From: JADGGV01 sp035715725
Lineage (GTDB): Bacteria > Gemmatimonadota > Gemmatimonadetes > Longimicrobiales > RSA9
DNA: 64,000 nucleotides
Direction: 5' to 3'
Assembly (NCBI GenBank): GCA_035715725.1
Contig: DASTKT010000059.1
Span: 50,141 to 114,140, forward strand
The notes beneath the pieces are model-generated. The model ran no database searches. It was given only the letters and a program-made list of their open reading frames with translations, and was not told the origin of the DNA. Position numbers and translations under genes: made by a program. This document shows, in pieces, positions 34,032-41,656 of the stretch (position 1 is its first letter; every line of letters starts with the position of its first letter).

Positions 34032-34972
34032 GCCTCGCTCCCGCTCAGACCGTCCAGCGTGACCGTCACGCTGGTCTCGAAGACTCCGCGGCCGGGGAGC
34101 CACGCGCTCTGCCCGCGCCGCACCGCCTCGGCCAGGTCCTTCGGCAGGTTCGTGCACGGCTCGAGGACCGCCGTGTAGCAGTCGCGCCAGCCGCCGTAGG
34201 CGAGGAACAGCCAGACGAACGGGAGGTGGCGGGCGTCGTACCGCAGACGCAGGCTGGCTCCGCTCTCGAGGTCGTCCACGCCGCACCACGCGTCCGGCAG
34301 GTCGGTCAGGTAGACGAACTCCCGCGCCGCGCTCGACGGCGGCGGCACGACGCGCAGGTCGCGCTCGCCCGCGCGCGGCCAGTCGAACGGGCCGGGACCC
34401 GGCAGCAGCGTGCCGAACGCCGGCTCGACCGCGGTCACCCGGCCGCCGGGGAGCGCCAGCCGGCAGCCGGGGTGGATCGCGACCGGGAGGTGCTGCTTGA
34501 ACAGGAAGTGGAACGCGCCGGCGTCCGGGTTCTCGATGCGGTACGCGACCCGCAGCTCCCCCCGGTCCGACGCGAGCCGGAGCTCCTTGAAGCAGCGGGC
34601 GCCGCGCATCCGCGCATCGGCCTCCAAGCGGACGCACGCCTCGGCGCCGCCCGACGCCTCGGTCACGGTCCACGAGCTCGTCCACCATTCGCCGTGATCC
34701 GGCAGCAGACACCCCTCGAAGCTCCCCGGCGCATCGTTCGGGAACAGCTCCTCCCACCCGCCGGCCCAGACATCGTCGTACGACGCGCCGCGCGGCGAGG
34801 CCGCGAGCGGCACGCCGGGACGATGCCAGATCCACTGGCGATCCCGCGCCAGGTCGACCAACTCCCACACCCGCCCGCCCAGGCGGGGAATCACCGCCGC
34901 GCCGAGCGAGCCGTTCTCCAGCACCAGGGCCTCGAATCCGGCGATCGTGGCGGGTCGCACGGTGGCGGTCAT
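34028..34972 (-). CDS. Aldose-epimerase/galactose-mutarotase-like protein
   Basis: A 314-residue beta-sandwich protein. The pattern LENGSLGAAVIPRLGGRVWELVDL near residue 15, GWEELFPNDAPGSFEGCLLPDHGEWW (~70-95), FHFLFKQHLPVAIHPGCRLAL (~155-175) and YGGWRDCYTAVLEPCTNLP (~270-290) matches the DUF4432/aldose-1-epimerase-like superfamily, whose members bind sugars and catalyse anomer or ketose-aldose shifts. It overlaps both neighbours by ATGA (34969-34972 and 34028-34031), showing translational coupling. In this operon it probably prepares or edits a sugar for the GT2-dehydrogenase fusion. The exact substrate is unknown. Confidence 0.8.
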   Translation of the reverse strand: MTATVRPATIAGFEALVLENGSLGAAVIPRLGGRVWELVDLARDRQWIWHRPGVPLAASPRGASYDDVWAGGWEELFPNDAPGSFEGCLLPDHGEWWTSSWTVTEASGGAEACVRLEADARMRGARCFKELRLASDRGELRVAYRIENPDAGAFHFLFKQHLPVAIHPGCRLALPGGRVTAVEPAFGTLLPGPGPFDWPRAGERDLRVVPPPSSAAREFVYLTDLPDAWCGVDDLESGASLRLRYDARHLPFVWLFLAYGGWRDCYTAVLEPCTNLPKDLAEAVRRGQSAWLPGRGVFETSVTVTLDGLSGSEA

Positions 34973-36120
34973 GTCCGCCTCGCGTCGGACCCGGCGAGGA
35001 GCGCGCGGTACAGCGTCGCATGCTTCTCGACCATGGCCTGGAGCGAGAACTCCCGCTCGACCCGCGCCCGGGCCCGCCGCCCCGCGCGCCGGCGCAGCTC
35101 CGGCTCGAGCAGGTACGTCCGCCACGCGCCGGCCAGCGCCGCCTCGTCGCCGGGCGGCACGGCGTGATCGGCGAGGTCGGGCCCCAGCACCGCGCGGTTG
35201 CCGCCCACGTCCGTGACGACGGGGCACACGCCGCAGCTCATCGCCTCGAGCAGGCTGATCGACGTGCCCTCGCTCCTGGAGGTCAGCGTGAAGACGTCGA
35301 AGGCGCCGTAGAGCCGCTCGACCTCGTCGCGCCAGCCCAGGAACCGGACCCGGCCGGCGATCCCGAGCGCGCGGGCGAGCGCCTCCAGCATGCCGCGCTC
35401 GCTGCCGTCGCCGACCAGCAGCAGGAGCGGCGCGGGACCCGGACCCGGCTCGCCCAGCCGCGCGAACGCCCGCAGCGCCAGCCCGTAGTTCTTCACGGGC
35501 TCGAGCCGGCCGATGCTGCCGATCACCGGCGCGCCATCCGGGATCCCCAGCCCGCGGCGGAGCGGCGCCGGGTCCGACGCGGGCCGCAGCCGATCGACGT
35601 CGACGCCGTTGATGATGACCTGGAGCCGCGACGGGTCGTGCACCACCCGGCGTCGCAGCACCTCGGCCAGCGCCTCCGACACCGCGATGACCGCGTCGGT
35701 CGAGCGGCTGGCCAGGTTGTCGATGAGACGGTCGCTCAGCCGGTCCGGCACCCGGCGCCCGTGCTCGGTGTGGACCACCGCGGACACGCCGGCCAGCCGG
35801 GCGGCGCGCCGCGCCTTGAACCACACCCCCGCGTGCGAGTGCACCACGTCCGGGGCGATCCGCCGCAGCACCCCCACCAGCGGCCCGGGATAGAGGAGCG
35901 AGAGCCGCGACATCGGCGGGACCTGGTGCAGCCCGGCGATCTCGCCCAGGCCGTCCGCGAACCGCCCGAAGCCCTCGACCACCACGATGTGCACCTCGAC
36001 ACCGCGGGAATGCAGCGCCCGCGTCAGATCGTGCAGCACCCGCTCCATCCCGCCGTAGTGCAGGCCGGGAATCACGTACGCGACGCGGAGCGGCCGCGCT
36101 GCGCGGGTCACCACGGGCAT
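34969..36120 (-). CDS. GT4-family glycosyltransferase
   Basis: A 383-residue GT-B glycosyltransferase. The N-domain has RVAYVIPGLHYGGMERVLHDL and APDVVHSHAGVWFKARRAARL. The C-domain has IGSIGRLEPVKNYGLALRAF, LLLVGDGSERGMLE, RVRFLGWRDEVERLYGAFDVF and the E-x7-E motif SEGTSISLLEAMSCGVCPVV. It is retaining by family. I chose the ATG at 36118-36120 because homology begins eight residues later; the frame extends to 36360 without support. It is the first gene of a four-gene overlapping minus-strand operon that probably builds a surface glycan or glycolipid. Confidence 0.9.
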   Translation of the reverse strand: MPVVTRAARPLRVAYVIPGLHYGGMERVLHDLTRALHSRGVEVHIVVVEGFGRFADGLGEIAGLHQVPPMSRLSLLYPGPLVGVLRRIAPDVVHSHAGVWFKARRAARLAGVSAVVHTEHGRRVPDRLSDRLIDNLASRSTDAVIAVSEALAEVLRRRVVHDPSRLQVIINGVDVDRLRPASDPAPLRRGLGIPDGAPVIGSIGRLEPVKNYGLALRAFARLGEPGPGPAPLLLLVGDGSERGMLEALARALGIAGRVRFLGWRDEVERLYGAFDVFTLTSRSEGTSISLLEAMSCGVCPVVTDVGGNRAVLGPDLADHAVPPGDEAALAGAWRTYLLEPELRRRAGRRARARVEREFSLQAMVEKHATLYRALLAGSDARRT

Positions 36121-36552
36121 CGGCGGGAGCGGAGCCGGGAGCGCCGTCGCGCCGCTTCGCGCAACGGTCGCGGTGAAGCGAAGAGCCTCCGCGCCGGGCG
36201 CGGGGCGGGGATCCACATCGTCAGGAAGTGATGTCCGCTGGTGGGAACCGACTGAACCAACCACGAGCCGGGGTTGCAACTTCCATGCGCCCGACGCGGC
36301 GGCCTCCTGCACCCGCGGAGCGGCGCGAGCGCCGCTCCGGGAGCCGATGTGTTGCGTCACCGCAATAGCATCCAGGCCACCGGCGTTGACCTCGCTCGCC
36401 GGGATCGGAGCGCCGCGGTAGAAAGCCAGGCGGAGGACTCGCTCGGGCTCCCCTCGGCCGCGCGATCCGTTGGCGGCCGCCGAACGGGAGCGCGCCGCGG
36501 CGGCCTCCCGCTGCGGCGCGTCATCGAGGCCCTTCCCCTCGCGCTGCGGCGC
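36121..36552. other. 432-bp gap: upstream region of the glycan operon
   Basis: It lies between the GT4 start (minus) and the 3' end of the lipoprotein gene (minus), so the promoter of the glycan operon should be here. A less GC-rich patch at 36,225-36,290 (GGAAGTTGCAAC on the minus strand) is the best place for it, but no clean -35/-10 pair stands out. Nothing else is supported. Confidence 0.4.
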
Positions 36553-37329
36553 TCAGCGTGCGACGAGCGAGTCGAGGCTCACGCGGAGCGTGCGCGTCCC
36601 CGGGTCGTAGCGCACGCTATAGCTGGCCGGATAGAGGCCCGGCACCTGGAACGCCCCCGGCTGCTTGACCGGCGCCGTGACGTCCGGGTGGCTCCGCAGG
36701 AACGCCTGCGTCACCATCGGCTCGACGAACGCCAGCCGGCCGTGGTAGAAGCCGTAGATGAAGGTGCGGTCGAACGGGTGGCCGTGGAACTCCGCCGCGA
36801 GCGTGTCCGCCCAGTGCACGCCCATGCGTGGAACCGAGATCACCTGCGACGCATAATCCTTCGGGACATTCGCGGCCGGGACCGTCGTGGTGTCGGGCCC
36901 GCCCTGGATCGCCGCCTGCTCTCCGGCGGAAATCGCGTAGACGTGGAAGTCGAAGTGTGGGAGCCCATATATTGCCGCGGGCTCGTGGCCCTGCGGGTTC
37001 CAGTCGAGCGTCGCGTGGTCCCATGGAGCGGCCTGCACGCCGGCGGGGAGCGGCAGCATCCACTCGGTCATCGTGGAGGGGAGCCCGGCGAGTGCGCCCT
37101 CGGTCAGCTCGATCCCGACCGAGGCGATGCGCCCGCCGCTGTCGACGGCGAACGTCCGCGCGACGCCGTTCCCCACCGTGACGGCCTCGCCCAGGAGCTC
37201 GTGGCGGTCCCCGGGCGCGGTGCTCCCCTCGTCGCACGCGGCGAGGACGAGGCCGGCGGAGAGGAGTGCCACGAGCGCGAGCACCCCGCGCGGCACGCTC
37301 CAGCGGGGATGCGGTGTGGTGTGATGCAT
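36553..37329 (-). CDS. Secreted lipoprotein, DUF5602/TTHB210-like
   Basis: A 258-residue protein from ATG 37329 with AGGAGG upstream. The lipoprotein signal is VLALVALLSAGLVLAACDEG with Cys32 as the lipidated residue. The mature part has GLPHFDFHVYAISAGEQAAIQGG, MGVHWADTLAAEF, HPFDRTFIYGFYHGRLAFVEPMVT and a closing YSVRYDPGTRTLRVSLDSL. The FDFHxY and MGxHW patterns resemble the TTHB210/DUF5602 family of secreted proteins with no known activity. The family call is tentative; the lipoprotein nature is clear. It is divergent from the LuxR-type regulator 138 bp away, which may control it. Confidence 0.75.
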   Translation of the reverse strand: MHHTTPHPRWSVPRGVLALVALLSAGLVLAACDEGSTAPGDRHELLGEAVTVGNGVARTFAVDSGGRIASVGIELTEGALAGLPSTMTEWMLPLPAGVQAAPWDHATLDWNPQGHEPAAIYGLPHFDFHVYAISAGEQAAIQGGPDTTTVPAANVPKDYASQVISVPRMGVHWADTLAAEFHGHPFDRTFIYGFYHGRLAFVEPMVTQAFLRSHPDVTAPVKQPGAFQVPGLYPASYSVRYDPGTRTLRVSLDSLVAR

Positions 37330-37425
37330 GGTTCCTCCTGTCGTGGGCGACGCGATCGCCCGCGCCCTCGCCGGGGGCGCGCGGCGTTTCCGCACGGAGG
37401 CTCGCCGCTCGCGGCAGGACGCGCT

Positions 37426-37443
37426 GTCCCCTCTTTCGGGGAC
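37426..37443 (+). promoter_or_regulatory. Small hairpin just before the LuxR-regulator ribosome-binding site
   Basis: GTCCCC (37426-37431) pairs with GGGGAC (37438-37443) around a TCTTTC loop; CTG/CAG a few bases out extends it imperfectly. It lies seven bases before the AGGAGAGGAGG Shine-Dalgarno, within the 138-bp divergent region, so it may be an operator or leader hairpin. Confidence 0.35.
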
Positions 37444-37467
37444 CCGACAGAGGAGAGGAGGTTCACG

Positions 37468-38598
37468 GTGGAGGAGGCCGTATTCCGCGGCGTGAAGCGG
37501 GTCTGCTACGCGGGGCTCGATTCGGTGACGCTCCGTCGCGAGGTGGCCGCGCGCATCGCGCCGGCGGTGTCCTACGATGCGTACGCCTTCTCGACGACCG
37601 ACCCGGATACCGGACTGCTCACGCACATGCTCGTCGAGGGGGTGCCGGCGCCGATGGTGGCGGCCTACTGCGCGCACTTCTACCCGCACGAGGCCGCCGT
37701 CATCACGCTGGACATGGTCCTGGAGGGGCACCCGGTCTTCTCGATGATGCACCAGTCGCGGGAGATCGCGTCGGCGTGCCGCGCGAGCGGGCTGCGCTAC
37801 GAGGCGCACGTCGACCTGGCGGTGGGGGAGAACCTCTGGGGGACGTTCTGCCTGCTGCGGCGCGACGCCTCGGACGCGCTGCGGCGCCGCGCCCGGGCGC
37901 TGCTCGAGCGGGTCGCGCCGCACGTGGCCCGAGGGCTTCAGACGGCGTCGCTCATCGAGCGCGGCCTCGAGGACCGCGGCGCGGACGGGGCGGCCGCCGC
38001 GCCCGCGGTCGTCGTCCTGGACCCGCGCGGCCGCGCGACCGTCCGCACGGAGGCGGCGATCGCCTACCTCGATGACCTGGCCGACGTGGGCATCGTCTCG
38101 CCCGGCGGGATCCCGCTGGCCATCACGAGCGCGGTGGAGCGGGTGCGGCGGATGCAGGCGCGGGCGGAGCCGGACGAGCGCGCCGACGTGGTGCTCCGTG
38201 CGCGCGGCCGCTCGGACCGGTGGTACACGATCCGCGCGATGCTCGCGGAGCCGGACGCGGCGGGCGACGTCGCCGCGATCGTGGTGGTGCAGCCGTCCAC
38301 GCCGCGCGAGCGGGCCGCGATCCTGACGCGCCTCTACGACCTCTCGCGGCGCGAGCGCGAGGTGACGGCGGCGGTCGCGCGCGGCGAGTCGACCAAGCGG
38401 ATCGCCGCGCGGCTGGGCGTCTCCCCGCACACGGTCAAGGAGCACCTGGATCGCGCCTGCGCGAAGATCGGCGTCCGCGGCCGCAAGGCGCTGGTGGCGA
38501 AGCTCTTCTTCGACGGTTACGCGCCGGGGCTGGCGGCGGAGCGCCGCCACGAGGTGCCCCGCGCGGCGCGGGCGGCGCGAGCCCCGGCGTCGCTCTGA
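37468..38598 (+). CDS. LuxR-type transcriptional regulator with an N-terminal sensor region
   Basis: A 376-residue protein starting at GTG 37468, six bases after AGGAGAGGAGG (37451-37461); the frame is open far upstream but without coding support. Residues ~1-170 form a GAF-like sensor (VTLRREVAARIAPAVSYDAYAF, LRYEAHVDLAVGENLWGTFCLLRR), followed by a PAS-like stretch (PAVVVLDPRGRATVRTEAAIAYL). The C-terminal HTH at ~291-350 reads LSRREREVTAAVARGESTKR and IAARLGVSPHTVKEHLDRACAKIGV, a canonical LuxR/FixJ helix-turn-helix. The ligand is unknown. It is divergent from the secreted lipoprotein gene. Confidence 0.88.
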   Translation: MEEAVFRGVKRVCYAGLDSVTLRREVAARIAPAVSYDAYAFSTTDPDTGLLTHMLVEGVPAPMVAAYCAHFYPHEAAVITLDMVLEGHPVFSMMHQSREIASACRASGLRYEAHVDLAVGENLWGTFCLLRRDASDALRRRARALLERVAPHVARGLQTASLIERGLEDRGADGAAAAPAVVVLDPRGRATVRTEAAIAYLDDLADVGIVSPGGIPLAITSAVERVRRMQARAEPDERADVVLRARGRSDRWYTIRAMLAEPDAAGDVAAIVVVQPSTPRERAAILTRLYDLSRREREVTAAVARGESTKRIAARLGVSPHTVKEHLDRACAKIGVRGRKALVAKLFFDGYAPGLAAERRHEVPRAARAARAPASL

Positions 38599-38679
38599 GG
38601 CGGGTGTCCGACTCCGCCGCCCCGGTCCGGGTGAGTGTGGCCGGGCGGCGCGGCCCGCGGCACGGATCGCCGCGCCGCG

Positions 38680-39354
38680 CTACTCGAGCGAGAACGGCGG
38701 GTAGCGGTCGTGGAGCAGCAGGACGTACGACTCGACCCGGATGTTCCAGCGCAGGACGCCGACGCCGAAGCCGTACAGCCCCGCCGGGAACCGGCCGGTC
38801 AGCAGGATCGCGACCCAGGCCACCACGCTCGTCAGCCCCCAGGCGATGCCGAGCGCCCAGATCGCCAGGAGATGCGGGATGACCAGGAGCAGCCGGAAGG
38901 CGACGGTGACGCGGTCGCGCGGCTCCTCCGGCCGCTCCAGTTCGACCGCCGCCGGGTACGGCCCGTCGCCGAAGGGCGGATACTCGTCGCGCAGCAGCGC
39001 GGTGTACGCCACCGCGCGCACCCGCCAGCGGAGGTAGAACGCGGCGAGGTTCCAGAGCCCGGCGGGCTGCCGGCCCGTGAAGACGATCGCGAACCACGAG
39101 ATCAGCGAGGCGACCGCCGCCGCGACGCCGAGCACGCCCCCGCCGGCGCTCCACTGGTATCTCGGTCCCGCCTCCGAGCTCCACGACCAGGAGGCCATCA
39201 GCGCGACGGGGCCGCCCACCATGAGGAGGTGCGGCAGCGCGAGCAGCAGCCGGAACGCCGTGGTCAGCCGGTTGCGCCCTTCCGTCGCCGGGTCGACGTG
39301 GACCTCGACCGGGTATTCCGCGCCGAACGCCGGTCGCGACGTCAGAGACTCCAT
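38680..39354 (-). CDS. DUF4389 membrane protein
   Basis: A 224-residue membrane protein with two copies of the DUF4389 unit. Each has R..TAFRLLLALPHLL / RVTVAFRLLLVIPHLL followed by hydrophobic helices, a GRQPAGLWNLAAFYLRW or GRFPAGLYGFGVGVLRW loop, and a YPPF end. I chose the ATG at 39352-39354 because GGGAGG lies five bases upstream; a GTG six bases further out is too close to the Shine-Dalgarno. Four to five transmembrane spans are expected. The function of the family is unknown. It is divergent from the VIT1-like gene. Confidence 0.85.
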   Translation of the reverse strand: MESLTSRPAFGAEYPVEVHVDPATEGRNRLTTAFRLLLALPHLLMVGGPVALMASWSWSSEAGPRYQWSAGGGVLGVAAAVASLISWFAIVFTGRQPAGLWNLAAFYLRWRVRAVAYTALLRDEYPPFGDGPYPAAVELERPEEPRDRVTVAFRLLLVIPHLLAIWALGIAWGLTSVVAWVAILLTGRFPAGLYGFGVGVLRWNIRVESYVLLLHDRYPPFSLE

Positions 39355-39654
39355 GGTCACCTCCCTCAGGTCGGGCGCCGAGCGGCGGCCGCGTTGCGTC
39401 CTTCACTTCCAGGGTCGTGCCACGACGGTCTCCGGGCAACGGGGAAGTGCCCGCGCGGCGGCGGGAGAAACCCCGACGCGCCATCGAGCCGGCGGCGATC
39501 TCGGCGCCGCGTCCCGCCTCCGCATGCGTCTTGCAACGACAGTCCGTCCTCGCCCGGTCGATGCGGGAGATCGATCCGGGCGCTGCGCCGCTTCGAGCCG
39601 GCACGCACCGGCCCGCGCCGCCCGATCCCGTTCACCCTCGGCCCCCCTTCCGCG
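39355..39654. other. 300-bp divergent gap
   Basis: Divergent upstream region of the DUF4389 gene (minus) and the VIT1-like gene (plus). It is GC-rich throughout apart from CTTGCAACGACAG near 39,531. No promoter, RNA or repeat can be supported. Confidence 0.4.
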
Positions 39655-40353
39655 ATGCCTCGCCCCGTCCACGTCGAACGCCACTTCACGCAGCGGATCG
39701 GCTGGCTGCGAGCCGCCGTGCTCGGCGCCAACGATGGGATCGTCTCGACGGCGGCGCTGGTGGTCGGCGTCGCGGCGGCGGAGAGCTCGCGGAGCGCCAT
39801 CCTCATCGCGGGGCTCGCCGGCCTGGTCGCCGGCGCGATGTCGATGTCGGCCGGGGAGTACATCTCGGTCAGCTCCCAGGCGGACACGGAGAAGGCCGAC
39901 CTCGCGCGGGAGCGAAAGGAGCTGGCGGCTGCACCGGACGCCGAGCTGAGGGAGCTCCAGGACATCTACATCGGCCGCGGCCTCGATCCCGACCTCGCGC
40001 TGCGCGTCGCGAAGCAGCTGACCGAGCGCGACGTCCTCGGAGCGCACGCGCGCGACGAGCTGGGGATCACCACGGCGCAGCAGGCCCGGCCGATCCAGGC
40101 GGCACTGGCGTCGGCGGCCACCTTCTCCGTGGGCGCCGCGCTGCCGCTCGTGCTCGCGGCGCTCGTGCCGACGCGCCTGATCATCCCCACCGTGGCGGTC
40201 GGCTCCCTGGTCTGCCTCGCGGTACTCGGCGCCGTGGCGGCCAGCGCGGGCGGCGCGAACCGGCTGCGCGGCGCGCTGCGCGTCACGTTCTGGAGCGCGC
40301 TCGCCCTCGCCCTCACGGCGATCGTCGGGCGCGTCTTCGGCACCACGGTCTGA
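39655..40353 (+). CDS. VIT1/CCC1-family iron/manganese transporter
   Basis: A 232-residue protein. The family pattern is IGWLRAAVLGANDGIVSTAALVVGVAAA (helix 1, residues ~12-38), LAGLVAGAMSMSAGEYISVSSQADTEKADL (helix 2 with the metal-path Met/Gly/Glu residues), a cytosolic helical part with KELAAAPDAELRELQDIYIGRGLDPDLALRVA, and three C-terminal helices ending VGRVFGTTV. Homologs move Fe2+ or Mn2+ out of the cytosol in exchange for protons. The ATG start lacks a strong Shine-Dalgarno. The TerC-like gene begins 22 bp later, giving a probable metal-export pair. Confidence 0.92.
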   Translation: MPRPVHVERHFTQRIGWLRAAVLGANDGIVSTAALVVGVAAAESSRSAILIAGLAGLVAGAMSMSAGEYISVSSQADTEKADLARERKELAAAPDAELRELQDIYIGRGLDPDLALRVAKQLTERDVLGAHARDELGITTAQQARPIQAALASAATFSVGAALPLVLAALVPTRLIIPTVAVGSLVCLAVLGAVAASAGGANRLRGALRVTFWSALALALTAIVGRVFGTTV

Positions 40354-40375
40354 GGGAGCCTGCGGGGATGCGCTC

Positions 40376-41338
40376 GTGACGCAAGCGGCCGACGCCGCAA
40401 TGCACGGCGCGTGGCCGTTCGTCCTCTTCACGGCCGGGGTCCTGGCGCTCGTCGCCCTCGACCTCGGGCTCTCGGCCCGCCACCCCGGGCCGCCCACGAC
40501 CACCGCGGCGGCGGCCTGGAGCGCGGTCTGGATCGCGGTCGCGCTCGGCTTCGGCCTCTGGCTGGCGCGAGTGCGCGGCCGCGAGGATGCGCTCGCGTAC
40601 TTCGCGGCCTATCTCACCGAGGAGTCGCTCAGCCTCGACAACGTCGTCGTGTTCGTGGCCGTGTTCGCGTACTTCCGCGTGCCGGCCGCCTACCAGCAGC
40701 GCGTCCTCTTCTGGGGGGTCCTCGGCGCGATCGTCATGCGCGGCGCGATGATCGCCGCCGGGGTCGCGCTCCTGAAGCGGTTCGAGTGGATCGACTACAT
40801 CTTCGGCGCATTCCTCGCCTTCACCGCCGTCCGCCTGCTGCGGCACCGCCCCGCGCCGGGGGAGGGGGAGAACGGCCTGCTCCGCCTCGTCCGACGCGTC
40901 GTACCGGTGACGGAAGAGTGCCGCGATGCCGCGTTCTTCCGCCGCGTGGACGGCCGCCTGACCGTGACGCCGCTGTTCATCACGCTCGTCGTGATCGAGC
41001 TCTCCGACGCGATCTTCGCGATCGACTCGCTCCCGGCGGTCCTCGGCGTGACCCGCGACCCGTTCCTCGCCTACACCTCGAACCTGCTCGCCGTGCTCGG
41101 GATACGGAGCCTCTATTTCCTCGTCGCCGGCGTGCTGCCACGGCTGCGCTACCTGCGCTTCGGGCTCGCGGCCATCCTGATGTTCGTGGGTGTGAAGCTG
41201 ATCCTGGCCCCCGTCGTCGAGGTCCCGACCTGGCTCTCGCTCTCGATGATCGCGCTCGCCATGGGGGCCGCGGCGGCCGCGTCGCTGGTGGGATCGCGCT
41301 CCCGCCCCGCCGGCGACGCCCGCGCGCCACGGCCGTGA
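40376..41338 (+). CDS. TerC-family membrane protein (Alx/MeeF-like)
   Basis: A 320-residue protein from GTG 40376; an internal ATG at 40400 is a second choice. It has about eight or nine transmembrane helices with the two TerC acidic motifs: YLTEESLSLDNVVVFVAVF (residues ~82-100) and LVVIELSDAIFAIDSLPAVLGVT (~203-225). Members such as Alx and YkoY/MeeF export manganese, some to load exoenzymes during secretion. It is 22 bp downstream of the VIT1-like gene and very likely in one operon, which points to Mn2+/Fe2+ homeostasis. No yybP-ykoY-type riboswitch is recognisable upstream. Confidence 0.9.
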   Translation: MTQAADAAMHGAWPFVLFTAGVLALVALDLGLSARHPGPPTTTAAAAWSAVWIAVALGFGLWLARVRGREDALAYFAAYLTEESLSLDNVVVFVAVFAYFRVPAAYQQRVLFWGVLGAIVMRGAMIAAGVALLKRFEWIDYIFGAFLAFTAVRLLRHRPAPGEGENGLLRLVRRVVPVTEECRDAAFFRRVDGRLTVTPLFITLVVIELSDAIFAIDSLPAVLGVTRDPFLAYTSNLLAVLGIRSLYFLVAGVLPRLRYLRFGLAAILMFVGVKLILAPVVEVPTWLSLSMIALAMGAAAAASLVGSRSRPAGDARAPRP

Positions 41339-41656
41339 GCGGCCCACGGGCTCGCGGGTCCGCGGCGACCGCGCGGCGCCGCCGGGACCGAGGCCCCGGC
41401 ATGCCCCTTACGCCGTACGCTCGGCCCTCTCCGCCCGCCACGCCTCCGAGACCGCTCGCGCTTTCGCGACCCCGAGCGCCGCCCGCGCGGGAGGCGCTCG
41501 AGGTCGAGGCGTCCGGCTGAGTCCGCCACCGCGCCGCCCGGGCCCGGGAACGAACCTGTTCCGCCGTGCCTCGCGGGTACCGTATATTGTGGACGTATCC
41601 CTCCTCGTACCCATCCCAGCAGCCTCGACTGCGGTACCCCTTCCCAGGAGGACCTG
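41339..41656. other. 318-bp gap before the Ig-like lipoprotein gene
   Basis: The first ~220 bases are featureless, very GC-rich sequence. From 41,570 an AT-richer patch holds the candidate promoter described separately, and AGGAGG at 41646-41651 is the ribosome-binding site of the next gene. Confidence 0.5.
41583..41600 (+). promoter_or_regulatory. Candidate promoter of the Ig-like lipoprotein gene
   Basis: TATATT at 41583-41588 is a good -10 hexamer in an otherwise GC-rich region, 68 bp before the GTG start; TTCCGC at 41559-41564 is a weak -35. The flanking CAATATACG and GGATAC on the minus strand resemble split halves of the motif shared by the hydroxyproline-locus promoters. Confidence 0.45.

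Noticed and set aside
34032..35021. A third N-terminal domain on the GT2-dehydrogenase fusion
   Set aside because: The upstream open frame is antisense-type noise over the mutarotase gene; the ATGA overlap fixes the start at 34031.
41339..41656. A manganese riboswitch associated with the TerC-like gene
   Set aside because: This gap is downstream of terC, and the 22-bp gap upstream of it is too short; no recognisable paired elements were seen.
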